Positions 9,272 to 18,503 of a stretch of DNA of 64,000 nt are shown in pieces. This DNA is from Spirosoma sp. (lineage in GTDB: Bacteria > Bacteroidota > Bacteroidia > Cytophagales > Spirosomataceae): positions 310,001 through 374,000 of the forward strand of contig NZ_JAPLET010000015.1 in the NCBI RefSeq assembly GCF_026391055.1. Reading direction: 5' to 3'. The notes below the pieces were generated by a model that was given only the letters and a program-made list of their open reading frames with translations, ran no database searches and was not told where the DNA came from. Position 1 is the stretch's first letter. Each line of letters opens with the position of its first letter. The position numbers and the translations under genes are program-made.

Positions 9272-12200
9272 TTATAAATTGACGTTCAGGCCGAAGACGT
9301 ACAGTTTGGTCATGGGGAAGTTCTCCGAACCACCCCGCTCGGGGTCGTAATTCAGCTTCGTGAAGGTGACCAGGTTCTTACCCGTTACGTACACCCGCAC
9401 GCCCCGAACCACCTTGGGAAGTACTTTGACCGGTACGTTATAGGCCAGCGTGATGTTCCGAATCCGGGCATAGGTGCCATCCTGGTAGCCCAGCGTCGAG
9501 AGGTATTTCAGCCCGCCGTTCTTGTTGGGGCGTGGATAGGCATTGGTTGGATTCTCGGGCGTCCAGTAGTCCAGCCCCGCCGTGCTGTTGCCAACCCCCT
9601 GCTGGTCGAACCGCGCCGACCGGTCGGAGTTGATCATCTGGCCCACGCGGGCATACAGGAATACATTCAGGTCGAAACCCTTGAACTTGATGGTGTTGTC
9701 GAAGCCGCCACTCCATTTGGGGCGGGGCGTTCCCAGAATGATCCGGTCGTTGACGGCGTCGATCTTGCCATCGTTATTCTGGTCTTTCACTTTGATCTCG
9801 CCGGGTAGCTGCGTGGGTGCGAGTTTGGCCGCCAGATCGGCTTCCGACGTCTGCCAGATGCCTAATTTCTCGTAATCATAATACACGCTGATGGGCGAGC
9901 CAATGAACCAGCCGTTGCCAATGTCGTTGGAGCCGGTGACCAGCTCGGTAATTTCCTCCTTGTTTTTGGTGAAGGTGACGTTGCTGCTCCAGGTCAGGTT
10001 CTGGGTCCGGATGTTGGTGCTTCCCAGCGACAGCTCAAGCCCCCGGTTTCGGGTTTTGCCGATATTCTGCTTCACCGTCGTTACGCCGGTCGTTGGCGGC
10101 AGGCCCCGGTCCAGCAGCAGATCGGAGGTGCGGGTGTCGTAATAGTCGAGCGATGCGTTGACGCGGCCGTTGAACAGGCCGAAATCCAAGCCCACGTTTT
10201 TGGTGTTCGATAATTCCCAGCCGAGGGCGGTGTTGCCCACGTTTCGGGAGAAAGTATAGGCCGGCGCGGAGATGTCATCGTACCCAAAGGCCAGCCGGGT
10301 TAGAGTTGTCTGGGTCGCGTAAGGGCCGGACGGGTCGTTGCCCGCCACGCCGTAACTCGCCCGGATTTTGAGGTCGCTCAACCCTTTTATGTCCTGCATG
10401 AATTTCTCTTCGATAACCCGCCACGCAAAAGCCGCCGACGGGAAGAACGTCCATTTGTTACCCAGCGCGAGCTTCGACGAACCATCTTCGCGGGCGGTCA
10501 GCGTGAGCAGATACCGGTCGCGGAAGGCGTAGTTCAGGCGGGCGGCAAACGATACCAGGTTATTTTTGGAGAAAGCCGAATTGATCTTGATCTCCTCCGT
10601 GGCGCTGCCCAGCGAGTAAAATAACTGCGAGGGCAGCAACTGGTTGACGCCCGAAGCCGCCGAGTTGTCGGAGGTGTTGCCCAGGTAACTGGCAATGCCC
10701 GTCATCGTGAGGGCGTGCTGGCCGAAGGTTCGCTGGTAGGTCATGACGTTCTCCCAGTTCACGGTGCGGCCGTTGCTGGTGTTGTACGTTGCCAGCGATT
10801 TGCCCGTTAGCGAGCGGTCGATGGATTTGGGCGATGAATAGGCCCCGTCGCGTATGGAAGCCAGGTTGACGCCCAGCGTACTTCGGAACGAGAACCCTTT
10901 GAACGGCGTCAGTTCGAGGTACCCATTGGTCAGCACCCGGGTGGTCAGCACAGAGTTATTGAACACATTGGGCTGCTCGTCGGATAGGGGATTGGCCGTC
11001 TGTCCGTCGAGCATGATAAAATTGAAATTGCCGTTGGCGTCGTAGAGCGACCCCAGCGGGCTGATCTTGTTGGCCTGGTTGAGCGGGTCCCGACGCACGC
11101 TCTGGTTATAATACGTCAGCTGGCTCTGCAGTCCGATTTTCATCCAGTCGTTAATCGTGAAGTCAACATTAAGTCGGCCCGTATAGCGGCTCAGTTCGTC
11201 CAGCTTCAGGATACCTTTCTCGTTGAAATAGTCGACCGAAACGTACGATTTCAGCCGGTCGGTGCCCGAGCGGATACCCACCTGGTAATTCTGCTGAAGT
11301 CCGTTGTGAATCAGGGCATCCTGGTAATCGGTCCAGAGACCTTTTTGCAGGGCGTCGTATTCGGCTACGTTGGTGAAAATGGCGGCATCATCGGCGGGGC
11401 TTTTCCAGATACCGGCGGCCCGCCACGCTTCCCGTTTGAAATCCCGGAATCCAATAATATCCATCGCCTTCGGGTACATCGTCACCTGCGAAATCCCGGA
11501 ATAGGCGTTGAACGAAATATCGGGCTTACCCAGTTTGCCTTTCTTGGTCGTGATCAGAATAACCCCGTTCGACCCGCGCGACCCGTAAATAGCCGTAGAC
11601 GACGCATCTTTCAGCACATCCATCGTTTCGATGTCGTTGGCGTTGATATCCTCCAGGTTGCTGTACTGGATACCATCCACAATGATCAGCGGGGAGTTGT
11701 TGCCGCCAATGGAGCGGTTCCCCCGGATGGAAATGTTGATCCGCGCCCCCGCCTGACCGCTGCTGCGGGTGATGTCGGCCCCGGCAATCTTACCCTGCGC
11801 GGCTTCGAGCACGTTGGAGGTCGGTACTTCTTTCAGTTGCTCACTTTTGAGCTGCACCACCGAGCCGGTCAGGTCTTTTTTGCGAACGGCCCCGTAGCCG
11901 ATGACTACGACTTCGTCCAGCGAACTCACATCGGGTACCATCGACACATTGACCGTTGTCTTGCTCCCAACCGCCACATCCTGGCTCTGGTAGCCAACAA
12001 AGGAGAAGGTCAGCGTAACGGCGTTACCGTCCGGCACCGTGATTTTAAACTGCCCATTGGCATCCGTAGTAGAGCCACGGTTCGAGCCTTTGATCACGAC
12101 ACTCACGCCCGGCAAGGCCGCGTTCTTCTCGTCGGTCACCGTTCCCGACAGGGCGCGGTCGGCGGCTTCAGGCGCGGGCGTTACCAGCGAATGTGCGTCG

Positions 12201-12589
12201 GCATCGCTTTCCAGCACAATCTGACCGCCCACCATCCGGTAGCTCAGCTTCAGGGGCCGGAGCAGTTCGGTAAGTACGTCGGCCAGCCGTTTATCGCGGG
12301 TGGTGAACGTGATCGGGCGGTCGACACCAATCGACTTCGAGCTATAGACGAAGCGGGCCGTTGTTTGCTGTTCGATTTGCGCCAGCACCACGCGGAGCCG
12401 CTGCCCTTCTACATGCAGGGTTACGGGACGGTTCATTAATTCCTGCGCCTGGCCATCGAAGGCAAACGAGAAACTCGTACAGGCGATCATCAGGAAGAGT
12501 TGGATAAGCGAAAGATTCATTAATCGGGGAAGTAGATCGGCTGGCCAGCCGGGAAAGCCGCCGGTAGGCACAGGTAGTCTTTTTTTCAT
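9272..12589 (-). CDS. SusC/RagA family TonB-dependent transporter with STN signalling domain (pectin locus)
   Basis: Outer-membrane transporter that imports glycan fragments using TonB energy. The ATG at 12589 (MKKRLPVP) gives 1105 aa; the frame is open further upstream but that part has no export signal. Order of parts: hydrophobic export signal (about 24-50), secretin/TonB short N-terminal (STN) domain (about 56-110), carboxypeptidase-like repeat (about 145-225, with GVSVVIKGSNRGSTTD), plug starting at DEVVVIGYG, then the 22-strand barrel ending in the aromatic-rich terminus VFGLNVNL. An STN domain marks transporters that signal across the membrane to a FecR anti-sigma factor, and fecR and the sigma gene lie just upstream. 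Substrate is inferred to be oligogalacturonides. Confidence 0.95.
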   Translation of the reverse strand: MKKRLPVPTGGFPGWPADLLPRLMNLSLIQLFLMIACTSFSFAFDGQAQELMNRPVTLHVEGQRLRVVLAQIEQQTTARFVYSSKSIGVDRPITFTTRDKRLADVLTELLRPLKLSYRMVGGQIVLESDADAHSLVTPAPEAADRALSGTVTDEKNAALPGVSVVIKGSNRGSTTDANGQFKITVPDGNAVTLTFSFVGYQSQDVAVGSKTTVNVSMVPDVSSLDEVVVIGYGAVRKKDLTGSVVQLKSEQLKEVPTSNVLEAAQGKIAGADITRSSGQAGARINISIRGNRSIGGNNSPLIIVDGIQYSNLEDINANDIETMDVLKDASSTAIYGSRGSNGVILITTKKGKLGKPDISFNAYSGISQVTMYPKAMDIIGFRDFKREAWRAAGIWKSPADDAAIFTNVAEYDALQKGLWTDYQDALIHNGLQQNYQVGIRSGTDRLKSYVSVDYFNEKGILKLDELSRYTGRLNVDFTINDWMKIGLQSQLTYYNQSVRRDPLNQANKISPLGSLYDANGNFNFIMLDGQTANPLSDEQPNVFNNSVLTTRVLTNGYLELTPFKGFSFRSTLGVNLASIRDGAYSSPKSIDRSLTGKSLATYNTSNGRTVNWENVMTYQRTFGQHALTMTGIASYLGNTSDNSAASGVNQLLPSQLFYSLGSATEEIKINSAFSKNNLVSFAARLNYAFRDRYLLTLTAREDGSSKLALGNKWTFFPSAAFAWRVIEEKFMQDIKGLSDLKIRASYGVAGNDPSGPYATQTTLTRLAFGYDDISAPAYTFSRNVGNTALGWELSNTKNVGLDFGLFNGRVNASLDYYDTRTSDLLLDRGLPPTTGVTTVKQNIGKTRNRGLELSLGSTNIRTQNLTWSSNVTFTKNKEEITELVTGSNDIGNGWFIGSPISVYYDYEKLGIWQTSEADLAAKLAPTQLPGEIKVKDQNNDGKIDAVNDRIILGTPRPKWSGGFDNTIKFKGFDLNVFLYARVGQMINSDRSARFDQQGVGNSTAGLDYWTPENPTNAYPRPNKNGGLKYLSTLGYQDGTYARIRNITLAYNVPVKVLPKVVRGVRVYVTGKNLVTFTKLNYDPERGGSENFPMTKLYVFGLNVNL

Positions 12590-12802
12590 ACCTTTAAGGG
12601 TTTTGTTAGATAGGAAATCGGCAAAACGATCCGGCTTGTCGGGGTCCGATTCGCAGTCGGTCCGATGCACGTCAGGATTCAATAACGCTGGTTCATGTTG
12701 ACGCATGACCAGCGTCTTTTTTTATAATTCCGGGGTACTGAAAACGGCTAGTGCATAGGCATGGAAGTAGGAGAGTGGATGAACATGTAATGACCGGACC
12801 AA

Positions 12803-13840
12803 CTACTCAGTACAGCTTTTTCCGCTGATCAGGATGGTCGTTCCCTGAATTTTATAGGTTGATTTCAGTGCCGCGCAAATAATATCCAGCTGTGTGTATA
12901 GCGGCTGATCGGTTAGGTTGGCCGTAAGCGGGCAGCTTTTTTGCTGGTCGTTTTCTAACTCAATATCAATTCCATACGCCTGTTCAAGCCGCGCCAGCAC
13001 ATCCGTCAACGGGGCATCGTCGAACACCAGCGAGCCGGGCTTTTTTTCGGTTCCTGTGGGCTGAATGACTTTAGGCGTATCGACCAGACCCGTTACAAAG
13101 TGCTGCTCGTCGGCAAAGAAGGTGGCGGCCTGATTGGGTGTCAGGAAAACGCCGTTTGCCGACGTCTGTTTTTCCGATTCCTGCTTGTACACCGTAACGC
13201 GTCCGGTAACCACTTCGACACGTACTTTCCCCGATTCGGCTTCGGTGCGGACGAAGAAACTCGTGCCGAGTACTTTGGTGACGACCTCGCCGGTATGCAC
13301 GTAAAACGGGCGGGAGGGCATCTTCTGAATCGAGAAAAAGGCATCGCCGGTCAGGTAAACGGTGCGTTTATCGGCGGCAAAGTGTTTGGGAAACCGAAGG
13401 GAGCTTTTGGCCGACAACTGAACAACGCTGCCATCTTCCATCCGAATTTCTACAGACCGCGATGATGTATTGGATCGGTCGATCCAGCCGGTCTGCTCAT
13501 TGGTCGATGGTGCCTGACCGGGCAGCAGATTCCGGATGGGCTGGCTGAGGTAAAACCAGCCGCCAATGAGCAGCAGGGAAGCTGCTAGGCCCAGCCAACG
13601 GTACCGGACCCGTTGCAGGGGTACAATGCGCCCCTGTTCAGGGTCTTCGCTGGTATCCATTTTTTTTTGGATCTGATTCCAGAGACGCCCTTCGAGTTCG
13701 TCCATGTCCAGTTCCTCGCCGGATTCGCCGGTTTCTGTTTCCAGCAGGCCGTACCAGTGTTCAACAAATCGCTTCTCCTGGGGTGTACATTCTCCCCGGA
13801 GGTATTTTTCAAGGAGTTGCCTGAACGTCTTCCGACTCAT
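12803..13840 (-). CDS. FecR family anti-sigma factor
   Basis: Inner-membrane regulator that relays ligand binding by the SusC transporter to the ECF sigma factor. The ATG at 13840 (MSRKTF) gives 345 aa. Cytoplasmic N-terminal region about 1-80, one membrane segment at about 82-99 (WLGLAASLLLIGGWFYL), a periplasmic FecR domain (about 125-225, with SVEIRMEDGSVVQLSAKSS) and a C-terminal DUF4974 domain (about 265-340, with LTDVLARLEQAYGIDI), which contacts the STN domain in this class. It lies between the sigma gene and susC on the same strand, so the three form a cell-surface signalling unit. Confidence 0.94.
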   Translation of the reverse strand: MSRKTFRQLLEKYLRGECTPQEKRFVEHWYGLLETETGESGEELDMDELEGRLWNQIQKKMDTSEDPEQGRIVPLQRVRYRWLGLAASLLLIGGWFYLSQPIRNLLPGQAPSTNEQTGWIDRSNTSSRSVEIRMEDGSVVQLSAKSSLRFPKHFAADKRTVYLTGDAFFSIQKMPSRPFYVHTGEVVTKVLGTSFFVRTEAESGKVRVEVVTGRVTVYKQESEKQTSANGVFLTPNQAATFFADEQHFVTGLVDTPKVIQPTGTEKKPGSLVFDDAPLTDVLARLEQAYGIDIELENDQQKSCPLTANLTDQPLYTQLDIICAALKSTYKIQGTTILISGKSCTE

Positions 13841-14064
13841 GACTCTGTAGTAATGGTTTCTACAAGCTAAGTCAGTGAAGGGAGCACTTAACCGCAAAGG
13901 GTTTTATTAATTCTTTGAAAAGTTAAATGCTTAGTGGCTTAGAGGCTAATTTTTCTTTATAAAGTTATACGGTGTTGTGTTGTGAAAGGGGAGATGTTGG
14001 GGTAGGACAATTGTAGGTATGGGCGGGGCGGGTTAACTGCTATGCTGGGGAGTCTTCCGGCTCC

Positions 14065-14649
14065 TCAAATATCCATAAACAGCATAGTCAGCAGTCCGGT
14101 CAGGAGGTAATCGCGGAGGTAGACGCGCAGGGATTTGATGGCCTGGCTGATGTGATACTCGACCGTTCGTTCGGGGACTTTCAGGCTAGTCGAAATTTCT
14201 TTTACGGATTGGTATTCCAGTCGATTCAGGCGAAAAATCTGGCGGGTCTTTTCGGGGAGGTCGTTGAGTTGCTGTTCAACGGCGTCCATTAGCTCATCTA
14301 GATCGAGTTGTTCGTCGGTGGCGTACGATGCGTCGTTGTAATGGACGTAGGCGTAATCGGCGTGCTTCTCCTTTACCAGTGTAGATTTAATGTGATTGAT
14401 ACAGGCATAACGTACCGCCGTGAACAGATACGCATCTAACTGATCAATTTGCAGCGACTCCCGGCGTTCCCACAGACGGAGAAAAATGTCTTGAACAAGT
14501 TCTTCAACGGCATCCAGCGCCTGAATTTTATGTCGGGCAATGCTGAAGAGTTTCTTCCAGTAGCGCAGATAGATTTCCCGGAAAGCGTTCTCATCTCCAG
14601 TTCGTAGATACAGCAGCAATAGTTCGTCTGGAAGTGATTTGTAATTCAC
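14065..14649 (-). CDS. ECF RNA polymerase sigma factor (FecI-like, Bacteroidota family)
   Basis: Alternative sigma factor expected to transcribe the SusC/SusD and pectin-enzyme genes when the FecR protein is triggered. Its 194 aa show region 2 (about 22-90, with FREIYLRYWKKLF and VEELVQDIFLRLWERRE) and region 4 (about 130-180, with LNDLPEKTRQIFRLNRL and a helix-turn-helix, VKEISTSLKVPERTVEYHIS). It has no N-terminal extension. The start is the only ATG upstream of region 2. The candidate operator at 14827-14850 is 178 bp upstream, so the sigma gene itself may be under a second regulator. Confidence 0.94.
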   Translation of the reverse strand: MNYKSLPDELLLLYLRTGDENAFREIYLRYWKKLFSIARHKIQALDAVEELVQDIFLRLWERRESLQIDQLDAYLFTAVRYACINHIKSTLVKEKHADYAYVHYNDASYATDEQLDLDELMDAVEQQLNDLPEKTRQIFRLNRLEYQSVKEISTSLKVPERTVEYHISQAIKSLRVYLRDYLLTGLLTMLFMDI

Positions 14650-15013
14650 GGCGTTGAGAGAGAATTATAGGCTCAAACTAACTACACTGTTTGGCTGAAA
14701 GGGGTGGGGGCAAATTGCACTTTTCTGATAATTGCAATAGCACATAGCGGTCTGCCCCTTTCTCTTTCCTCTATTAATCTCTGCTCATTTGTTAAATATT
14801 GCAACTATTTACTTGATTATTTCTATGCAATCGTTGCCGGGAACGATGCCAACGGTCGGATTATACCGGTTTGAGGACCAATAAAGAGAAATTGTATTTG
14901 AATGGCTACTTAGAAGTTTTGTTAGTTTTGGCTGGCTGTTTTGGATTTTTTCATGGGTCGTTAGCTTAACGGACAAACGCCATATCTTCAAGATATGGCG
15001 TTTGTCCGTTAAG
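14650..15013. other. Intergenic region with candidate operator and half of a large palindrome
   Basis: 364 bp upstream of the sigma gene and downstream of the PVC-type dehydrogenase gene. It holds the candidate operator at 14827-14850 and most of the 73-bp palindrome at 14953-15025. I see no gene; a reading frame at 14809-15108 is only the shadow of the neighbour's end. Confidence 0.7.
14827..14850. promoter_or_regulatory. Candidate operator upstream of the ECF sigma gene
   Basis: Half-sites GCAATCGTT and AACGATGCC with a 6-nt spacer, 21 of 24 positions identical to the site upstream of uxaA at 5514-5537. The matching distance to the start codon (178 bp here, 175 bp there) strengthens the view that both are bound by one regulator. 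Confidence 0.55.
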
Positions 15014-15025
15014 CTAACGACCCAT
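14953..15025. repeat. Perfect 36-bp inverted repeat spanning a stop codon
   Basis: Arms 14953-14988 and 14990-15025 are exact reverse complements around one central base. On the minus strand the right arm contains the last three codons and the TAG stop of the dehydrogenase/cytochrome gene. There is no T-run after it on the minus strand, so it is not a standard intrinsic terminator, though it can form a very stable mRNA 3' hairpin. Confidence 0.95.
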
Positions 15026-18000
15026 AACGAGCCTTGTCTGAGCCGGAGCGTTCTGCGCGTCGAGCAATTGAACATGGAGCGAACTGGCTTTATAAACGCT
15101 TCGGTCAATGGCCAGCGTAATGGTGTGCACTCCCTGCGAGAGATCGGCCAAAAGGCCCCGGTCGGTTAGTTTGCCGGGTTTCTGATCGACCCAGGCGCTA
15201 ATACCAGCCGTGTTGTTCAGCGCCAGATTGATATTGCCTTTGCTTACCACTTCCAGATCGAACCGGACGATGCTGTAAGGCTTATTCGCATTTGTGATAA
15301 CGGGCAGTTCGTCAATCGGCAACTCGCCGGACACTTTACTGTAAGCCGATTGCAGGGCGAGCTTGGTATTCTCCTTTACAACAGCGCCCAGCCCTTCGTC
15401 CCGAAGTTTTTTGGCAAGGTCCTTACTAGTCGAAACGGTGTTCCAGCGACGCACAAACCGCTCTGTAGGCACCCGGAATTTGCCCGATTCGCCCATTTTC
15501 GAGAGGAAGCCCACTAAGTCAATAAACTCCTGTTTGTCCAGACTGGCCGTCAGTCCTGCAGGCATTAGCGAACCCGGTACTTTCTCGATAACGCTCACCT
15601 GACTTTTAGGAACCGACACTTCCTGACCCGACACATCGCGGATCACCAGCTCGGCGGTGCCGTTGCTGACTAGATACCCCATCAGTTCACTACCGTCTTT
15701 TTTTGCGATGCGCTGTAGTTCGTAGCCTTCCTTGATGGACTGGTTCGGGTAAAGGATCGACCGGGTGATGGTTTCGATGGGTGAACTCGTGCCCAGACTG
15801 CTCAAATCCGGCCCGATTCGTCCCCCGGCACCGCCAATGGCATGGCAGGTCTGGCACGACAGGCTGCTTTTTCGGAATATCATTTCTCCCTTCACCGGGT
15901 CGGCGCTTTCCCTGACAACGCTGGCCAGTCTGGTGATTTCCTGCGCCGTTAATTCCTGCGGCATTTTCTCGGCTGGCAAAACCCCACCCGATGCTTCAAA
16001 CGCCTTTGCCAGCAGTTTGACATCGGCATCGTTGCGCCGGTTATACGGTACGCCACGCTGCATGAGCTGCCGGCCGATCATGGCGCGTTTCTCTGGGATT
16101 TTGCGGGCTGTCAGTTCATCCGACAAGGCTTTGGTGCCCGGCTTGCTGCTCAAAAATGCCTGGATAAGCTCGGCTACATCAGTTTGCTCCGGCAACGTTC
16201 GTAGCAGGTCGGCGCTAATCCGGGCAGCTTCGGGGGCATTGACGGACACCAACTGAGCGGCTGCGGCCAGTCGTAGATCGGCCGGGCTTTTGGGGCCTGT
16301 CAGACCCGTTAGCGATTTCCAGGCGTTATTTTTATCCGTAACAGCCAGTGCACCGAGGGCGGCTTGCCGACGATTTTTGTCGCCCTTCTGAGCCAGAGTT
16401 ACCAGTGTTCCATTTAGTTCGGTCAGCTGCCAGAGCCCAATCAGCCGGATCGCACTGGTGGCAACCGCATCGTCGTCGCTGTCGACGAAGTCTGTAATCC
16501 GGTCCAGGTTTCCGGCTGGTTTAACTCCCCGCCTAGCGGCTTCTTCCAGTGTACCAAGCACCAGGGCTACTTCGCTGGCCGGACTGCCTTTAACCTGTAT
16601 CTCTTTTTCGAACAGACCGGTTAGGTCAGCCGCACTGCCGAACTTCGCAATCGACCCGAGCACGTCCTTCTGGTAGTCGGTCGGCACTTTACCCTGCTGA
16701 TATAATTGCCTTAACTGGGTAACGGCCTCCGGACTGCTGGCCGATTTCAGCGCAAAAACAGTCTTCCGGGCGTCGCCCAGAAAGTTGGGATCTTTCTTCA
16801 GGCGGGGTGCCCAGAGGGGCTCTGCTTCGCGGACGGTTTGCCAGAGGGCATAATCCAGAAATTCGTCCATTGGATTATCCAGTACGGACAGGGCCGTTCG
16901 GGCGGCTTCGGGCGTTTTTATATTTCGCAGCGCAATAACGGCTTCCATACGTACCTGCGGATGCTTATCGGCCACCGCTTTCGTGAGCAACGCGGGCATG
17001 TTGGCTATTTTCGTGTGCCACAGTTCCAGTGCCCGAAGGGCTGCCGCCCGCGCTTTATGACTTTGGGCATTCAGCAAACGCAGCAGCAGCGGTTCGTTGA
17101 CCACCTCAAGGGTTTGGTAGGTCCAAAGGGCTTCGAGCAGATGGTGTTCGTATTCGGTATCTGTTTTGTCCAGATTCTGCACCCATTTTTCGAGGGCCGG
17201 TATGACTTCGGCGGTACCACGCGCTTTGAGAATCTGTTTTGCCTGCGAACGGGTCCAGTCTTCGGGGAGTTTCAGCGCGTCGAGCAGTTCGTTGACCGAC
17301 GCTTTTGTTAACGGAGGGCGTTTGACCAGCGGACGGTTCTTCGCCACAATGCGCCAGATACGGCCGTGCTGCTGATCCCGGCGCGGATCGTGAAAATCGA
17401 CTTCGCCATGCTGAATAATTGGGTTGTACCAGTCGGCTACGTAAATGGCGCCATCGGGTCCCACCGAAATATCGACGGGCCGAAACGCGACATTATCGGT
17501 CCACAGTAAATCCTCAACCTGTTTGGAAGCATATCCGCTGCCCTGTTCTTCCAGCCGGAACCGGTTGATGCGGTTGGCCCGGAAATCATTGGTAATGACG
17601 TTGCCCTGCCAGGATTCCGGCAGGTGCCGACCTGAAATCACTTCCAGTCCGCTATGTTTCGGTTGTCCCGGATTTAGTCCGCGCAGGATGCGGGCTGCTC
17701 CCGGCGAGGTTACAAACGTAGCCCCCGGAAAGGCGTAGTTGATGCCTTCGCCCCCGGCGCCATCGGTCAGGAAGGATTGCCCCCAGCGGTCAAACTGCAA
17801 CCCCCAGGGATTGATGAGCCCTTTGGCGTAGATGTCCAGTTCGAGGTGTTTGGGGTTTAACTGCCAAACGCCACCGCCTTCCAGCCGCTTGATGCCCGAG
17901 GGCGTTTCGACGTGGCTGTAGATGTAAATGGACTGGTTGAAATACAACAGCCCCTCGGGACCCCAGCGAAAGGTATGGATAAGGTGGTGCGTATCGGCGG

Positions 18001-18502
18001 TGCCGAAACCGTTTAGAATCCGACGTTTTTTATCGGCTTTGCCATCGCCGTCCGTATCCATAAAGTGCAGGATCTCGGTGGAGTTCGCGACGTACACACC
18101 GCCATCGCCGGGGAGAATTCCAGTGGGGGTGAGGAGGCCTTCGGCAAAAATGGTTGATTTATCGGCTTTGCCGTCGCCATCGGTATCTTCCACGACAAAG
18201 ATCTTGTCGTTGGCCTGTTCACCCGTTTTCAGGTGCGGATAAGCGGTGCTGCTCACCACCCACAAGCGTCCTTCGGCGTCCCAGTTCATCTGAATGGGTT
18301 TGGCTACCAGCGGTTCGGCAGCAAAGAGCGTTACCTCAAAGCCGTCGGCCACTTTAAAGGAGGCCAGTTCACGTTTCGGGTCGGGGTCTGGAATATCGTT
18401 TTGGTTGTCTGGATTGACCGCCGACGTGATGAGCAGCACAGCAGAAACCGTGAAGAATATATAGAGAAAGCGCAGAGACCGGGCGGTTTTTATGACGTTC
18501 AT
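15014..18502 (-). CDS. PVC-type membrane-bound dehydrogenase with HEAT repeats and cytochrome c domain
   Basis: Large exported protein (1162 aa) of the type first noted in Planctomycetes: hydrophobic export segment (about 10-28), a beta-propeller glucose/sorbosone-dehydrogenase-like domain (about 45-400, with calcium-binding-like DTDGDGKADK repeats), an alpha-helical HEAT-like array (about 430-850) and a heme domain with CQTCH (Cys883, Cys886, His887), followed by about 170 aa with no clear family. Expected to oxidise an unknown sugar or alcohol in the periplasm and pass electrons to the attached heme. Its ATG begins 1 nt after the stop of the SGNH hydrolase gene, so the two are translationally coupled. 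Its 3' end lies within a 36-bp palindrome. The substrate is unknown. Confidence 0.88.
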   Translation of the reverse strand: MNVIKTARSLRFLYIFFTVSAVLLITSAVNPDNQNDIPDPDPKRELASFKVADGFEVTLFAAEPLVAKPIQMNWDAEGRLWVVSSTAYPHLKTGEQANDKIFVVEDTDGDGKADKSTIFAEGLLTPTGILPGDGGVYVANSTEILHFMDTDGDGKADKKRRILNGFGTADTHHLIHTFRWGPEGLLYFNQSIYIYSHVETPSGIKRLEGGGVWQLNPKHLELDIYAKGLINPWGLQFDRWGQSFLTDGAGGEGINYAFPGATFVTSPGAARILRGLNPGQPKHSGLEVISGRHLPESWQGNVITNDFRANRINRFRLEEQGSGYASKQVEDLLWTDNVAFRPVDISVGPDGAIYVADWYNPIIQHGEVDFHDPRRDQQHGRIWRIVAKNRPLVKRPPLTKASVNELLDALKLPEDWTRSQAKQILKARGTAEVIPALEKWVQNLDKTDTEYEHHLLEALWTYQTLEVVNEPLLLRLLNAQSHKARAAALRALELWHTKIANMPALLTKAVADKHPQVRMEAVIALRNIKTPEAARTALSVLDNPMDEFLDYALWQTVREAEPLWAPRLKKDPNFLGDARKTVFALKSASSPEAVTQLRQLYQQGKVPTDYQKDVLGSIAKFGSAADLTGLFEKEIQVKGSPASEVALVLGTLEEAARRGVKPAGNLDRITDFVDSDDDAVATSAIRLIGLWQLTELNGTLVTLAQKGDKNRRQAALGALAVTDKNNAWKSLTGLTGPKSPADLRLAAAAQLVSVNAPEAARISADLLRTLPEQTDVAELIQAFLSSKPGTKALSDELTARKIPEKRAMIGRQLMQRGVPYNRRNDADVKLLAKAFEASGGVLPAEKMPQELTAQEITRLASVVRESADPVKGEMIFRKSSLSCQTCHAIGGAGGRIGPDLSSLGTSSPIETITRSILYPNQSIKEGYELQRIAKKDGSELMGYLVSNGTAELVIRDVSGQEVSVPKSQVSVIEKVPGSLMPAGLTASLDKQEFIDLVGFLSKMGESGKFRVPTERFVRRWNTVSTSKDLAKKLRDEGLGAVVKENTKLALQSAYSKVSGELPIDELPVITNANKPYSIVRFDLEVVSKGNINLALNNTAGISAWVDQKPGKLTDRGLLADLSQGVHTITLAIDRSVYKASSLHVQLLDAQNAPAQTRLVMGR

Positions 18503-18503
18503 A

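Noticed and set aside
14953..15025. Reading the large palindrome as an ordinary intrinsic terminator
   Set aside because: No U-tract follows on either strand, and a 36-bp perfect stem is far longer than needed.
14809..15108. Minus-strand frame of 99 aa at the end of the dehydrogenase gene
   Set aside because: It overlaps the coding end and the palindrome in another frame and has low-complexity content; it has no independent support.
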